Source of the DNA: Dasania sp. GY-MA-18
GTDB lineage: Bacteria > Pseudomonadota > Gammaproteobacteria > Pseudomonadales > Dasaniaceae
Length of the DNA stretch: 64,000 nt
Direction: 5' to 3'
NCBI RefSeq assembly: GCF_024734385.1
Contig: NZ_JANHAP010000002.1
Coordinates: 124,001-188,000, forward strand
In this document: positions 45,507 through 55,481 of the stretch, one piece after another
Position numbering within the stretch: position 1 is the stretch's first letter
How the letters are laid out: each line of letters opens with the position of its first letter
Made by a program: the position numbers and the translations under genes
The notes under the pieces: model-generated
Databases searched by the model: none
Seen by the model: only the letters and a program-made list of their open reading frames with translations
Told to the model about the DNA's origin: nothing

Positions 45507-48278
45507 ATGACCCAGCTGATTTCTTTATACGATATAGCCCCCCTAGCCGCCGATTTAGCCAGTGGCGAATTATTGCTTACCCCCAATCAGCGTTTGGCTA
45601 GCCGCATGAGCAATGCCTATGCGATTTTTTGCCGCGATAACCATCACCCAGTGGTGGCAGCGCCCAATATACAATCTATTAACCAATGGTTAGCGGCTAG
45701 CTGGCAACAACTGCTACTGGCAGCTTATCCGCCAGCGATAGAGCGGCAGTTGCTGAGTTCGGCAGAGCAGCTGATAATTGTTGAACGTATCATTAGTGAG
45801 TCAGAGCAGGGCCAGCAGTTGCTTAGGCCTAGGGCAACCGCTCAACATGTTGTCAATGCTTATGATAGTTTTCAGCACTGGTTGCTGGATAAACAGAGCT
45901 CAGAAATACAACAATATTTTTCTGGCGATGACGCGCAAATTTTATTGCAATGGTTTCAGCAGTTTGATGATTACTGCCAGCAAAAAGCCTATTTAGCCCC
46001 CATACAGCAACACCACATAGTAATAGCGGCCTTTGAGGCTGGGGTGTTAAAAAAACAACAGACCATAGCCAGTGTTGCTTTAGATAAGCCTACACCTCTG
46101 CAAAAAAAATTAATCAATAGCGCCTGTGAGCATTGGCGCGTAATTGATAATAACAGGCCCGCTGCTGCGCAGCAGGTGGCCGTTGCCTGTGAGAATAGTG
46201 AGCAAGAAATTGTAGTTGCCGCCCTGTGGGCCAAGCAGCAATTAAAAAATGCCATCAACCCCAATCAGCTACCCACTATAGCCATAGTGATACCTAGCCT
46301 AGGTCAGCAGCGCGATAAAGTGGTGCGTATTTTTCAAGAGGTGTTTTGCCCCGAGTTTCAAAACCCTAATTACCAGCGCAATAATCTGCCTTTTAATATT
46401 TCTGCCGGTAGTCCTTTAGGCGATGAGCCTATTATTGCTGCCAGCTTTTTAGCTTTGGCAATGAACGCAGCACAGTTAGATTGCGATCAAATTATTAACT
46501 GCTTGCTGTCACCGTTTTTTTTATTAAGCGAGCAAGATGAAAACGCGTTAGCGCGCTTAATTAGTTTGTTGCGCGAAGAGCAGCGCGCCACGATTAGCAG
46601 CGCCAGAGTGCGCCAATTAGTTGAAAAGGTTAGTGCCGAGTTTTTTGCGGAAGATAGCCCTTGGCCATTGTTAAGCGCTTTGATAGAGCAGGCTAATTTA
46701 GCCCGCGCCATGGGCCTTAGCAAAAAACAGCCGCTGAGTGAGTGGGCAGTGTTTTTTAAACAATCACTGTTTGCCCTAGCTTGGCCGGGGCGGCGAAAAA
46801 TAGACAGCATAGAGTATCAGGCCTTAAAACAATGGCAGCAGGCCTTACAGCTTTTTGTTAGCCAAAGCGGGGTGTTAGGTAATGTGGATTTTAACGATGC
46901 GCTAAACCTGTTTAAGCAGCAATTGGCTGGCACGGTATTCCAGGCGCAAACGGTTGATTCCCCCATACAAATACTGGGTGCCTTAGAGGCAGCGGGTTTG
47001 CATTTTGATTATCTATGGCTAAGTGGCATGTCCTCTAAAGAGTGGCCGGCAGCGCCAGCGCCCAACCCCTTGTTGCCTATTAGTTTGCAGCGTGCCTATG
47101 CCATGCCCAATGCTACCGCCGAAGGCGAGCTGGAATATGCCCGTTTATTGAGCCAGGGCTTTATTCATAGCACAGATAACTTGTGCGTAAGCTATGCCAA
47201 GGTAATTGATGATAACCCCGCCAGTGTTAGTGGTTTATTTGCAGAGTTTGAGCAGTGCTCACCCGAACAATTATTGAAAAAAAGCATAGATGTTTTACTA
47301 CCTCATAGTGAGTTGCGCCGCCGTTATTTTAGCCAGAAAAAACTACAACCTTACGAGGCTTATAAAACACGGCCGTTATCAGCCGAAGAGCTGGTAAAAG
47401 GGGGGAGCTCTTTATTTGCCAATCAGGCGGCTTGCCCCTTTAAGGCTTTTGCCACCCATCGTTTAGCGTTAGTGGCCTTGGCTGAGCCGGTACTGGGTTT
47501 GGATCATGCCAGCCGTGGTAATTTGCTGCATAGGGCGTTGGAATTAATTTGGAAGCAGCTGGAGCATTCGCAGGCATTAATCGATTTAACTCAGGATGAG
47601 CAGAGCAAACTCTGCCAGGATTATGCTGAGTATGCTCTTAATGAAATGAATCATCGCCAAGGCAATAGCATAGGCCCCAGGCAGTTGCGCATAGAGCGCG
47701 ACAGATTATCCGCCTTGTTATCAGCTTGGCTGGCAGTGGAGCGTGAGCGCGCTGCGTTTACTGTGGTTTCCAGAGAGGAGCGTAAAGTGTTTCGCTTTTC
47801 GCAGTTAGAGTTGGTAGCCAGGGTTGATAGGGTGGATCAATTAAGCGATGGCTCGCAGTTAGTTATCGATTACAAAACGGGTAAGAGCTCCATCAACAGT
47901 TGGTGGGGTGACAGGCCGGAGCAGCCGCAATTACCTTTATATAGTTCCTTGTTAGAGCAAGAAGGGCGCGAGGTCTCGGCAGTATGCTTTGCCCAGGTGC
48001 ATATAGATGGCTGCGAGTTAAAAGGCGTAGGTGGGCAAGAGTGCCCCCAGCCTACACTGCAATGGAATAGTAAAATACAAAGCAGCAGCGGGGCCATAGA
48101 TTGGCCACAATTAAAACAGCACTGGCAACAAACCTTAACCGCCTTGGCGCAAGATTTTATAGCAGGTAAATCCTTGGTAGATCCTAAAGATAAAGTAAAA
48201 AGCTGTCAGTACTGCGACTTGGCCAGCGTATGCCGTATTAATCATCAAGGCAGTAACGCTATGGAGTTGTCGGAATGA
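45507..48278 (+). CDS. AddB-like PD-(D/E)XK nuclease (probable DNA repair protein)
   Basis: 923 residues. The N-terminal two thirds resemble an inactive helicase scaffold. The C-terminal third is a PD-(D/E)XK nuclease with 'GNLLHRALELIW', 'LVARVDRVDQLSDGSQLVIDYK' region and 'DYKTGKSS'. Four Cys likely bind a 4Fe-4S 'iron staple': 'AACPFKAF' and the terminal 'CQYCDLASVC'. This matches the AddB plan and the TIGR03623 'probable DNA repair protein' group. Its stop overlaps the helicase gene by four bases. The pair should process double-strand breaks like AddAB. Confidence 0.88.
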   Translation: MTQLISLYDIAPLAADLASGELLLTPNQRLASRMSNAYAIFCRDNHHPVVAAPNIQSINQWLAASWQQLLLAAYPPAIERQLLSSAEQLIIVERIISESEQGQQLLRPRATAQHVVNAYDSFQHWLLDKQSSEIQQYFSGDDAQILLQWFQQFDDYCQQKAYLAPIQQHHIVIAAFEAGVLKKQQTIASVALDKPTPLQKKLINSACEHWRVIDNNRPAAAQQVAVACENSEQEIVVAALWAKQQLKNAINPNQLPTIAIVIPSLGQQRDKVVRIFQEVFCPEFQNPNYQRNNLPFNISAGSPLGDEPIIAASFLALAMNAAQLDCDQIINCLLSPFFLLSEQDENALARLISLLREEQRATISSARVRQLVEKVSAEFFAEDSPWPLLSALIEQANLARAMGLSKKQPLSEWAVFFKQSLFALAWPGRRKIDSIEYQALKQWQQALQLFVSQSGVLGNVDFNDALNLFKQQLAGTVFQAQTVDSPIQILGALEAAGLHFDYLWLSGMSSKEWPAAPAPNPLLPISLQRAYAMPNATAEGELEYARLLSQGFIHSTDNLCVSYAKVIDDNPASVSGLFAEFEQCSPEQLLKKSIDVLLPHSELRRRYFSQKKLQPYEAYKTRPLSAEELVKGGSSLFANQAACPFKAFATHRLALVALAEPVLGLDHASRGNLLHRALELIWKQLEHSQALIDLTQDEQSKLCQDYAEYALNEMNHRQGNSIGPRQLRIERDRLSALLSAWLAVERERAAFTVVSREERKVFRFSQLELVARVDRVDQLSDGSQLVIDYKTGKSSINSWWGDRPEQPQLPLYSSLLEQEGREVSAVCFAQVHIDGCELKGVGGQECPQPTLQWNSKIQSSSGAIDWPQLKQHWQQTLTALAQDFIAGKSLVDPKDKVKSCQYCDLASVCRINHQGSNAMELSE

Positions 48279-51200
48279 GCGCGCCTATAGATCAGGCGCA
48301 ACGTATTGCCGCATTAGATCCATTGCAATCGGCCTGTGTTACCGCACCTGCCGGTTCGGGAAAAACAGAATTACTAAGCCAGCGTGTATTAACGCTGTTA
48401 GCCAGGGTGGATAAGCCAGAAGAAATCTTGGCGATTACTTTTACCCGCAAAGCTGCGGCTGAAATGCATCACCGTATTATTCAGGCGCTGTTATTTGCCA
48501 GAGATAACGACGAACCCGAAGAAGAGTACAAGCAGCTAACCTGGCGTTTAGCGCGAGCAGCTTTAGCACGCGATAAAGCCTGCGAGTGGAATTTGTTGGT
48601 TAATACCAGCCGCTTAAAAATCCAAACCATCGATAGCCTATGTGCCAGCTTAACCCGGCAAATGCCTTTGCTGGCCAGCTTTGGTGCTCAACCTAAAATC
48701 ACCGATAATGCCGAGCCACTATACCAACGCGCGGTGGCCAATTTATTAAAATACTTAGAAACAGACAGTGAACTGGCCCAGCATTTAGAAGCGCTGCTGC
48801 GCCATGTTGATAACGATTGGAGCAAAACCGAAAAGCTATTAATGGATTTATTGCGCTGCCGCGATCAGTGGTTGTTTCATATATTTATCCATCAGCAGGA
48901 GCAACCCAGAGATATTTTAGAATCGGGCTTGCAAGCGGTAGTGCAGGATCATCTAACAAAGTTACAGCATAGCTTATTGCCTTGGGCTGCAGAGTTGGCG
49001 CCATTACTGGATTATGCTGGCCATAGTTTGCAGCAAGAACATAGTGACTCCATTGTTGCGCAACTAGCTGGCTGTACAGCTTTGCCTGGCCCTAAAGGGG
49101 ATGACTTAGCGGCTTGGCAAGCGGTAGCGGAATTGCTACTAACTGCCAAAGGTGAGTTTCGTAAAACCGTTAATAAAAATACCGGTTTCCCGGCACAAAC
49201 AGCCACTGGCGATAAGGCTGAAGCCAAGCAGCGCAAAGAGGCTATGCTGCAATTACTGGCTCAGCTGGCAGAAGATACAGCTCTGCCCACCTTACTGCAT
49301 GAGTTGCGCAGTATGCCCGCACTACACTATCCGGACGAGCAATGGCATTTTCTAGCGGCGCTAACCAGCTTGCTGCCGTATTTGGTTGCCGAGCTGATGT
49401 TGGAGTTTCAACATGCAGGTGAGGTTGATCACTCACAAATTGCCTTGGCAGCAATACAGTCTTTAGGTGATAGCCTTAACCCCACTGAGTTGCGTTTAAA
49501 ATTGGATTATCAGCTCAAGCATATTTTAATTGATGAATTTCAAGATACCGCCTCCACCCAATTTGAATTGCTTAAATCTTTGCTAGAGGGCTGGCAGGAA
49601 CATAACCAGGCTAACCCAGAAACACCTAACACCTTGTTTATTGTGGGTGATGGTATGCAGTCCATTTATGGCTTTCGCGAGGCCAATGTGGGGCTGTTTT
49701 TAGAGGCCAGACGGCAGGGGGTAAACAAGTTGCCCTTGCAGGCTTTGTCGTTGCAGGTGAATTTTAGGTCAACCCCTGCGATAGTCGATTGGGTTAATAA
49801 AACTTTTAAGCAGGCATTTCCGCAAACTGAAAACTTAGGCCGTGGCGCGGTGCGCTATGAAAACTCCAGCGCTTACCAAGAGGCTAGCGATAGTTCGCAA
49901 GTAAAAGCGTTTGGGCTATTAGGTGATGACGTTAGGCAGCAAGAGGCATTAAAAGTTGTAGAACTGGTGCAGCAGCATATGACTGATAAGCCCAAGGCCA
50001 GCATTGCGATACTGGTGCGCACGCGCAATCACCTCAATGATATTTTGCCAGCTTTATTTGCCGCGGGCATAGAGTGGCAGGCCACAGATATTAATCCCTT
50101 ATCTAAAAATGGCACTATTATCGATTTATTATCGCTAACTAAAGCGCTATTAAATAGTGCCGACCGCATAGCTTGGGCGGCTTTATTGCGGGCTCCTTTT
50201 ATAGGCTTAGATAACAGCGACCTGCATATTTTATTGGGTGAACAGCAAAGACAGGTTACCGTTAAGCAGGCGATTAATAATACGGACTTATGCAAATGCC
50301 TGTCTCGCTATGGCCAGCAGCGCATGGCTACGGTTAGGGCTATTTTACGGGCGGTAGAGCTACAGCGCGGCAGGCAGTCCTTACGGGTGCAAGTGCATGG
50401 CGTGTGGATGGCCTTGGGCGGTCCAGCCTGTGTGGCGGACTCGGCGGAATATTTGGCGGTAGATGATTATCTAAATTTATTAGAGCAGCATGAGCAATCG
50501 GGTTTGCTGCCGTCTATAAAACAGTTCGAGGCGGCGGTGGCGCGCTTATATGCCGCGCCCTTAGTTAATGATAGTTGCCTGCAGGTTATGACCATACATA
50601 AATCCAAGGGCTTGGAATTTGATACGGTTATTTTGCCCGCCTTAGAGCGGCGGCCGCGCTCCGATGATAAATCACTGCTGATGTGGCGTGAATACCTGTC
50701 GGCAGCAGGCGATAACTGTTTGCTAATGTCGCCCTTATCAGCCACTGGCAGCAGTGATGCTATTTACGATTATTTACGTTATGAGCAAGACGAAAGCCGC
50801 CGCCTAGAAAACACTCGTTTGCTTTACGTGGCGGCCACTAGAGCCATAGATACTTTATATATTACTTTCAGCCAGGCTGGGGTGTACGAGCCCGAGTCGG
50901 TTAAAGCACCCAGTAAACAATCTTTATTAAATAGCATATGGGCCAGTGTTAAAGACGAAGCTATTTATTCGGTGCATCACGAGCACGGCGATGATGATCA
51001 ATTAATGATTGCCTTTGATCAGGTTGATCAAGGCTCAGCTAATTTCCGCTTGGCTGATGATTGGCGGCCGCCGCATTGGTCTTTTGCTAACCCTTTGGCG
51101 GATTTTTATATTAAACAATCTGCCGAAGGGGATAATAATATCCCGGATTTTTTTGAAGATCATTTCCCCAGGCAGCTAGGCAATATTGCCCACGCCATTT

Positions 51201-51697
51201 TGGAACACTGCGTAGCCGCGGGCGTCAGCTATGTGGATAGATTATCGGATGAGCAAAAAGTGTTATGGGTAAGGCGTTTATGTCACAGCGAAGGAGTGAG
51301 TAAGGATCGCTGGGGCGATGTTAATGTTTATATAGATAATATGATGACAAATATAAGCAATGACCCCAAGGCACGTTGGTTGTTATCCTCGCAACATAAA
51401 CGCTCTGATGTGGAGTATGCGCTGCTCAGTTGCAGTGCAGATACGGTCTCGAAACGGGTGATTGATAGATCTTTTGTCGACGAAGAAGGGACGCGCTGGA
51501 TTGTGGATTATAAAACTTCTGCGCCTCTGCACGGTGAGCCGCTGGCCGATTTTATTGCCAAAGAGTTAGCGCTTTATAGCCCACAGCTACAGCAGTACCA
51601 ACTATTAATGCAGGCTTTAAATCAGGATGCGGGCTTGGACATGCCGGTTAAAACGGCGCTGTACTTCCCCGCCATACCGCATTGGCAGGAGTTGTGA
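48275..51697 (+). CDS. AddA-like UvrD-family helicase-nuclease
   Basis: 1140 residues. Superfamily 1 helicase motifs: Walker A 'TAPAGSGKTELLSQR', 'ITFTRKAAAEM', motif II 'ILIDEFQDTAST', 'FIVGDGMQSIYGFREANVGLF' region, 'VNFRSTPAIVDWVN', 'VMTIHKSKGLEFD' and 'RLLYVAATRAIDTLY'. The C-terminus has a RecB-like nuclease domain: 'GNIAHAILEHCV' and 'WIVDYKTSAPLHG'. It is coupled to the AddB-like gene upstream (4-base overlap) and to the small secreted protein downstream (1-base overlap). Confidence 0.93.
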   Translation: MSAPIDQAQRIAALDPLQSACVTAPAGSGKTELLSQRVLTLLARVDKPEEILAITFTRKAAAEMHHRIIQALLFARDNDEPEEEYKQLTWRLARAALARDKACEWNLLVNTSRLKIQTIDSLCASLTRQMPLLASFGAQPKITDNAEPLYQRAVANLLKYLETDSELAQHLEALLRHVDNDWSKTEKLLMDLLRCRDQWLFHIFIHQQEQPRDILESGLQAVVQDHLTKLQHSLLPWAAELAPLLDYAGHSLQQEHSDSIVAQLAGCTALPGPKGDDLAAWQAVAELLLTAKGEFRKTVNKNTGFPAQTATGDKAEAKQRKEAMLQLLAQLAEDTALPTLLHELRSMPALHYPDEQWHFLAALTSLLPYLVAELMLEFQHAGEVDHSQIALAAIQSLGDSLNPTELRLKLDYQLKHILIDEFQDTASTQFELLKSLLEGWQEHNQANPETPNTLFIVGDGMQSIYGFREANVGLFLEARRQGVNKLPLQALSLQVNFRSTPAIVDWVNKTFKQAFPQTENLGRGAVRYENSSAYQEASDSSQVKAFGLLGDDVRQQEALKVVELVQQHMTDKPKASIAILVRTRNHLNDILPALFAAGIEWQATDINPLSKNGTIIDLLSLTKALLNSADRIAWAALLRAPFIGLDNSDLHILLGEQQRQVTVKQAINNTDLCKCLSRYGQQRMATVRAILRAVELQRGRQSLRVQVHGVWMALGGPACVADSAEYLAVDDYLNLLEQHEQSGLLPSIKQFEAAVARLYAAPLVNDSCLQVMTIHKSKGLEFDTVILPALERRPRSDDKSLLMWREYLSAAGDNCLLMSPLSATGSSDAIYDYLRYEQDESRRLENTRLLYVAATRAIDTLYITFSQAGVYEPESVKAPSKQSLLNSIWASVKDEAIYSVHHEHGDDDQLMIAFDQVDQGSANFRLADDWRPPHWSFANPLADFYIKQSAEGDNNIPDFFEDHFPRQLGNIAHAILEHCVAAGVSYVDRLSDEQKVLWVRRLCHSEGVSKDRWGDVNVYIDNMMTNISNDPKARWLLSSQHKRSDVEYALLSCSADTVSKRVIDRSFVDEEGTRWIVDYKTSAPLHGEPLADFIAKELALYSPQLQQYQLLMQALNQDAGLDMPVKTALYFPAIPHWQEL

Positions 51698-51954
51698 TGA
51701 GTAAGCAAAGTATTTTATGTTTGTTAGCTGTTGGTTTTAGTGCGCAAATTAGCGCACAGCCTGTAACCACAGATGAACAGCCGCAGCCCAAGATGCGAGC
51801 CATAGACAGAGATTGGGAATACTTTAAGGCCGTGCCCTGCGAGCGCATTAATAAAGAGGTATTTCATTCCCGCAGTGAAGAGTTACTACTGGCAAAACGA
51901 AAATCTCAATGTGTTAACCGCTATAAAGCATTTTTACCCAAGCCGCTAAGCTAA
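51697..51954 (+). CDS. Small secreted protein, unknown function
   Basis: 85 residues with a signal peptide ('SILCLLAVGFSAQISAQ') and a short charged mature part with two Cys ('AVPCERINKEVF' and 'KSQCVNRYKAF'), probably disulfide-bonded in the periplasm. The ATG overlaps the helicase stop (TGATG), so it is the third member of that operon by position; a functional tie to DNA repair is doubtful. rlmD starts nine bases later. Not recognised as any family. Confidence 0.78.
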   Translation: MSKQSILCLLAVGFSAQISAQPVTTDEQPQPKMRAIDRDWEYFKAVPCERINKEVFHSRSEELLLAKRKSQCVNRYKAFLPKPLS

Positions 51955-51962
51955 GAGCTGAC

Positions 51963-53309
51963 ATGCCTAAACCAAGCGCCAATCTTAGAGTTTTTAAACC
52001 CAAACAACGCCTTGCAGTACCGGGTAAGCATGAGCTGACGATTAGCAGTATTAGCAGCGATGGCCGCGGTATCGCCAAGTTTAACGGTAAAACGGTATTT
52101 GTTAGCGGCGCGTTACCGGGTGAACAAGTGTTGGCACGTTTTACTGCCAGCCGTAAAAACTATGATGAGGCTGCATGCCTAAAGGTATTGCAGACATCAC
52201 CGGATAGGGTACAGCCAGCCTGTGAATATTATGGCAGCTGTGGTGGTTGCAGCTTTCAGCATTTTCATTATCAGGGTCAAGTTAGCGCCAAGCAGCAGCA
52301 ATTGCAGCAACTTTTTAAACCGCACGAACAACGCCAAGGGCAGGCTATAGCTTGGCAGCCACCGCTAGTTGCCGAAGCCTATCACTACCGTCACAGAGTG
52401 CGCTTTGCGATTCAGGCCAAAGGTAAGCAGTTTAGTTTGGGGTTCAGGCAGGCGGGGAGCCATGATGTTATTGCTGTGGATAGCTGCGCTATCGCAGATC
52501 AGGCCATTAATCGCAGTTTAGCTGCGGTAAAAATTTTACTTAGTGGTTTAAGTAAACGATCACTGCTAGTTGAGTGTGCCATTGCGGTGGATGCGCAAAA
52601 CAAACTCTCTATGCTGCTTAGCGCCAAGGCGGATTTGCCCGAGCAAGATTACCAGCAGCTGCAGGATTTTTCTCAGCGGCAGGCTATGGCGGTTACTGTG
52701 GTGCATAGTGAGCAGCCCTATGCCGCGGCACTGTTTAGCTCGCCGGAGCAAACACGGCGGTATTATTTAAACGAGGCCATGAGTATAGAGTATCAAGCCG
52801 GTGACTTTACTCAGGTTAATAGCGCTATCAACCAGCAAATGATTAAGCAGTTAATCGCTTGGCTGCAACTCAGCGGCCAAGATGTGGTAGCAGATTATTT
52901 TTGTGGTATAGGTAACTTAAGCTTGCCTATGGCGGCGGGTTGCCAGCAGGTGCAGGCCTATGAGTTAGTGGAATCCATGGTGGCTAAGGCTAGCGCTAAT
53001 GCTGTGGCCAATGGTTTAACTAATATCGAATTTATCTGTGCCGATTTATTTTCCCCACAACTATCGCCAGTCCGTACAGCTAATAAAATTGTGCTGGACC
53101 CACCCCGTGCGGGTGCCAAGCAATTGTGCGAATTATTGGCGCAGCAAAAGGCGGATAAGTTGCTGTATATTTCCTGCAATCCAGCCACCTTAGCCAGAGA
53201 TGCGGAGTTATTACAGCAGGGGGGCTATGTGCTAAGCCGGGCGGCATTAATTGATATGTTCCCACAGACCAAGCATATGGAGTGCATGGTATTGCTGGAA
53301 AAAACATAG
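51963..53309 (+). CDS. rlmD: 23S rRNA (uracil-1939-C5)-methyltransferase
   Basis: 448 residues of the RlmD/RumA type: N-terminal TRAM domain ('ISSISSDGRGIAKFNGKTVF'), Fe-S cluster Cys 'CEYYGSCGGCSFQHF', and the methyltransferase core with 'DYFCGIGNLSLPMA', 'DPPRAGAKQLC' and 'YISCNPATLARD' holding the catalytic Cys. The short hairpin TAGCCGCT/AGCGGCTA overlaps its stop and may slow transcription, but no T tract follows. Confidence 0.95.
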   Translation: MPKPSANLRVFKPKQRLAVPGKHELTISSISSDGRGIAKFNGKTVFVSGALPGEQVLARFTASRKNYDEAACLKVLQTSPDRVQPACEYYGSCGGCSFQHFHYQGQVSAKQQQLQQLFKPHEQRQGQAIAWQPPLVAEAYHYRHRVRFAIQAKGKQFSLGFRQAGSHDVIAVDSCAIADQAINRSLAAVKILLSGLSKRSLLVECAIAVDAQNKLSMLLSAKADLPEQDYQQLQDFSQRQAMAVTVVHSEQPYAAALFSSPEQTRRYYLNEAMSIEYQAGDFTQVNSAINQQMIKQLIAWLQLSGQDVVADYFCGIGNLSLPMAAGCQQVQAYELVESMVAKASANAVANGLTNIEFICADLFSPQLSPVRTANKIVLDPPRAGAKQLCELLAQQKADKLLYISCNPATLARDAELLQQGGYVLSRAALIDMFPQTKHMECMVLLEKT

Positions 53310-53378
53310 CCGCTATGGCTTAGCGGCTATTGCTAGAACATGCTTACTGCGATTATTAGTCGCTATAAGCGCTATTGC

Positions 53379-53564
53379 TTAGGCTTTGATGTTGATATGT
53401 GCGCCTAGGTTGCCTGTGGCGGCGGGGCTGTCAATGCTGGCTGACTCTAGTAGTTTTAAGGCGGCTTCACCTTCGGCGACCTGCTGTTTTTTGGCGAGTT
53501 TAGCGCCTACTAGTTCTTGGCTGTTTGTGACTAGCTGGCTGCTAGTTGATGAACCTATTTCCAT
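53379..53564 (-). CDS. Small conserved protein, 61 aa, unknown function
   Basis: 61 residues preceded by a good AAAGAGG site on the minus strand. Ser/Thr-rich start (EIGSSTSSQLVTNSQEL), Lys/Ala/Glu-rich middle likely helical, and the end 'GNLGAHINIKA'. The ending resembles other small proteins of marine gammaproteobacteria that finish in a short 'G-x-INI/L-K' strand. The overlapping plus-strand frame lacks a ribosome site and is rejected. Function unknown. Confidence 0.72.
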   Translation of the reverse strand: MEIGSSTSSQLVTNSQELVGAKLAKKQQVAEGEAALKLLESASIDSPAATGNLGAHINIKA

Positions 53565-53650
53565 GCTATGACCTCTTTACTGCGAAATAATATATGCGCT
53601 AATGATATAGCTCTAGCTAGTATATCGGCCGTTTGCTTGCAAACTTTAGC

Positions 53651-54178
53651 TCAACCGGTTTTGCGTTTATGAGGCTGCGTTATGCTATGAAGTTTTTTGA
53701 TGGCGTTAGCGGTGGTGACTCGATTGATACGCTCATACAGTTTGTCTATGACCTGCAGGGCATAGTCTATAGCCAGGGCCATTTTGCTTAAATCTGCTGC
53801 ACTTTGTAGTTGCAGGCTGATATAGCTGGTGCCAAAACTGGCGCTTAATTCAAAGTCCTTACAGGCATACTGTAGGCTGGGGTCATTAAAAATATATTGT
53901 AGTCGGCAGCCTGATTGCTCTTTTTTATAAGACGGCAGTGTGACCGGTACAAAGTGCTCGGTTTGTAGCACATCGGCATATAAGCTGGGGTTGTCTAGTA
54001 GTGAGCGACCATTAGCTGTATGTATGTCTATTTTGGCAAGCAGACAAATTGGGTTGGTAAAAAAAGTAGGATGTAAATGGGCATAGGCCTCGCCCAGCTT
54101 TTGGGTGATGTTTGCGAACTGCTGTAAATCTGCGCTGCTGGCTGCTGGGCTGGTGGTGCTGGTAGGGGGACGCGACAT
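53651..54178 (-). CDS. Uncharacterised protein, about 175 aa
   Basis: Soluble protein without known motif. The frame opens at 54217, but ATG 54178 (MSRPPTS) has an AAGGA site seven bases upstream and is preferred. Ser/Thr/Pro-rich start, then 'LQQFANITQKLGEAYAHL', a beta-like middle and a C-terminal helix 'ALAIDYALQVIDKLYERI' before a basic tail (KRKTG). It stands alone between the 61-aa gene and rlmG. Not recognised. Confidence 0.75.
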   Translation of the reverse strand: MSRPPTSTTSPAASSADLQQFANITQKLGEAYAHLHPTFFTNPICLLAKIDIHTANGRSLLDNPSLYADVLQTEHFVPVTLPSYKKEQSGCRLQYIFNDPSLQYACKDFELSASFGTSYISLQLQSAADLSKMALAIDYALQVIDKLYERINRVTTANAIKKLHSITQPHKRKTG

Positions 54179-54324
54179 GGTTCCATCCTTAGTACATACT
54201 TCGAGAAAGTATTCCATTTCCCTGAATAGTAGCCGAAAACTAGGATTTTGCTATACGCATTTGCGCTTATGCGCAGTGCTGAAATGCTTATTATCAGTGC
54301 TTCTGCGCTGTTTATAAGTCATGT

Positions 54325-55479
54325 TTATTGTTTTATGGCTTGATAGATCACAAATTTCTTATTGCTGGCAATCTTGGTGCAGTGGCCAAAAAGATTCTTT
54401 AAATAGGGGGCATAGGGCAGTTGCTTGTTGGCTACTACCCACAGCTGGCCCTGTGGCTTGAGGCTGCTATAGCTGTGTTTAAACATGCGCTTGGCTAGGT
54501 AGTCACCAACCGTATGCTGCTGGTGAAAAGGCGGGTTGCACAGTATTAAATCAGCGCTTATGTCGGCTAGTTGGCTCAGGCATTCACTGTGGTGAAAGCT
54601 GCAGTTGTCCAGGTTGTGATAAGCCTGTTGGTAGTTAAGCTGTGCTGAAGCAACAGCCATATAGGACTCATCTACAAAATGTATCTGACTGTTTACCCCT
54701 TGTTGCTGCATAAAGCGCCTGGCCATAATGCCCAGCACGCCATTACCACAGCCCAAGTCGATAATATGTTCGGCACTGGGTAACTGCTTGAAGTGCTGGA
54801 TAAAAAAACGAGCACCTATATCTAAGCTTTCTTTAGAAAAAACATTGGCGTGATTGCTTAGCGTTAGCCCTAGGCTGGGCTCGGTAAAAGTTATTGGGTA
54901 GGGCAGGGGTTGCGCTTGTTGATGCACGGCCTGGGGGAAAATTAGGCGCGCTTTTTTTTCGGCTTTGGATGTGGTGGTGGGGCCTACTAAGCGTTCGAAA
55001 ATACGGTAGCTAGACATAGGCATATGCTTGCACATACCTGCCGCAATGATTTGGCCCTTAGCTGTCAGCTGTGCCGCTAAGCCGTTTAGCTGTGTTTCAA
55101 GTAAGGCGCTCACTTTGGGTAGCTTAATCACTATCAAATCGTAGCAGTCACTAAGTGATTGTACCGAGCTAAGATAATGAATTGGCGTAGTTAACTGATT
55201 GAGTTTTAAATTATGCGCCGTGGCTAACTGGCTAATATGTGAGTCGCCCCAATGGCTAAGCTGTTCAATGCTGGCTGCGGCTAAGCTAACACTTAAGGCA
55301 CCAAAGTGATCATTGATAACTAGCACTTTGCTGTGTGGCTGTGCTAGTTGTTGTTGGGCAATATGCTTAAGCAATAATTCATCGGCAGCATCCCAAGCTC
55401 TTAAGCTTTGGTGATGCTGTAAGGGCAGGCGCTGAAGTTGTACGCGGGCTAGGGCGTTGTTAAATATTTCTGTGTTCAA
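54325..55479 (-). CDS. rlmG: 23S rRNA (guanine-1835-N2)-methyltransferase
   Basis: 384 residues with two methyltransferase-like halves as in RlmG/RsmC. The C-terminal half has the AdoMet loop 'IIDLGCGNGVLGIMARRF', 'HFVDESYMAVASAQLN' and the catalytic 'LILCNPPFHQQHTVGDYLAKRM' region. 'NPPFHQQH' is the motif used by RlmG. It lies two bases downstream of yejF, which may place it on the same transcript. Confidence 0.93.
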   Translation of the reverse strand: MNTEIFNNALARVQLQRLPLQHHQSLRAWDAADELLLKHIAQQQLAQPHSKVLVINDHFGALSVSLAAASIEQLSHWGDSHISQLATAHNLKLNQLTTPIHYLSSVQSLSDCYDLIVIKLPKVSALLETQLNGLAAQLTAKGQIIAAGMCKHMPMSSYRIFERLVGPTTTSKAEKKARLIFPQAVHQQAQPLPYPITFTEPSLGLTLSNHANVFSKESLDIGARFFIQHFKQLPSAEHIIDLGCGNGVLGIMARRFMQQQGVNSQIHFVDESYMAVASAQLNYQQAYHNLDNCSFHHSECLSQLADISADLILCNPPFHQQHTVGDYLAKRMFKHSYSSLKPQGQLWVVANKQLPYAPYLKNLFGHCTKIASNKKFVIYQAIKQ

Positions 55480-55481
55480 AT

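Noticed and set aside
53386-53571. Plus-strand ORF opposite the 61-aa gene
   Set aside because: No ribosome site; the minus-strand frame has a strong AAAGAGG and a plausible composition.
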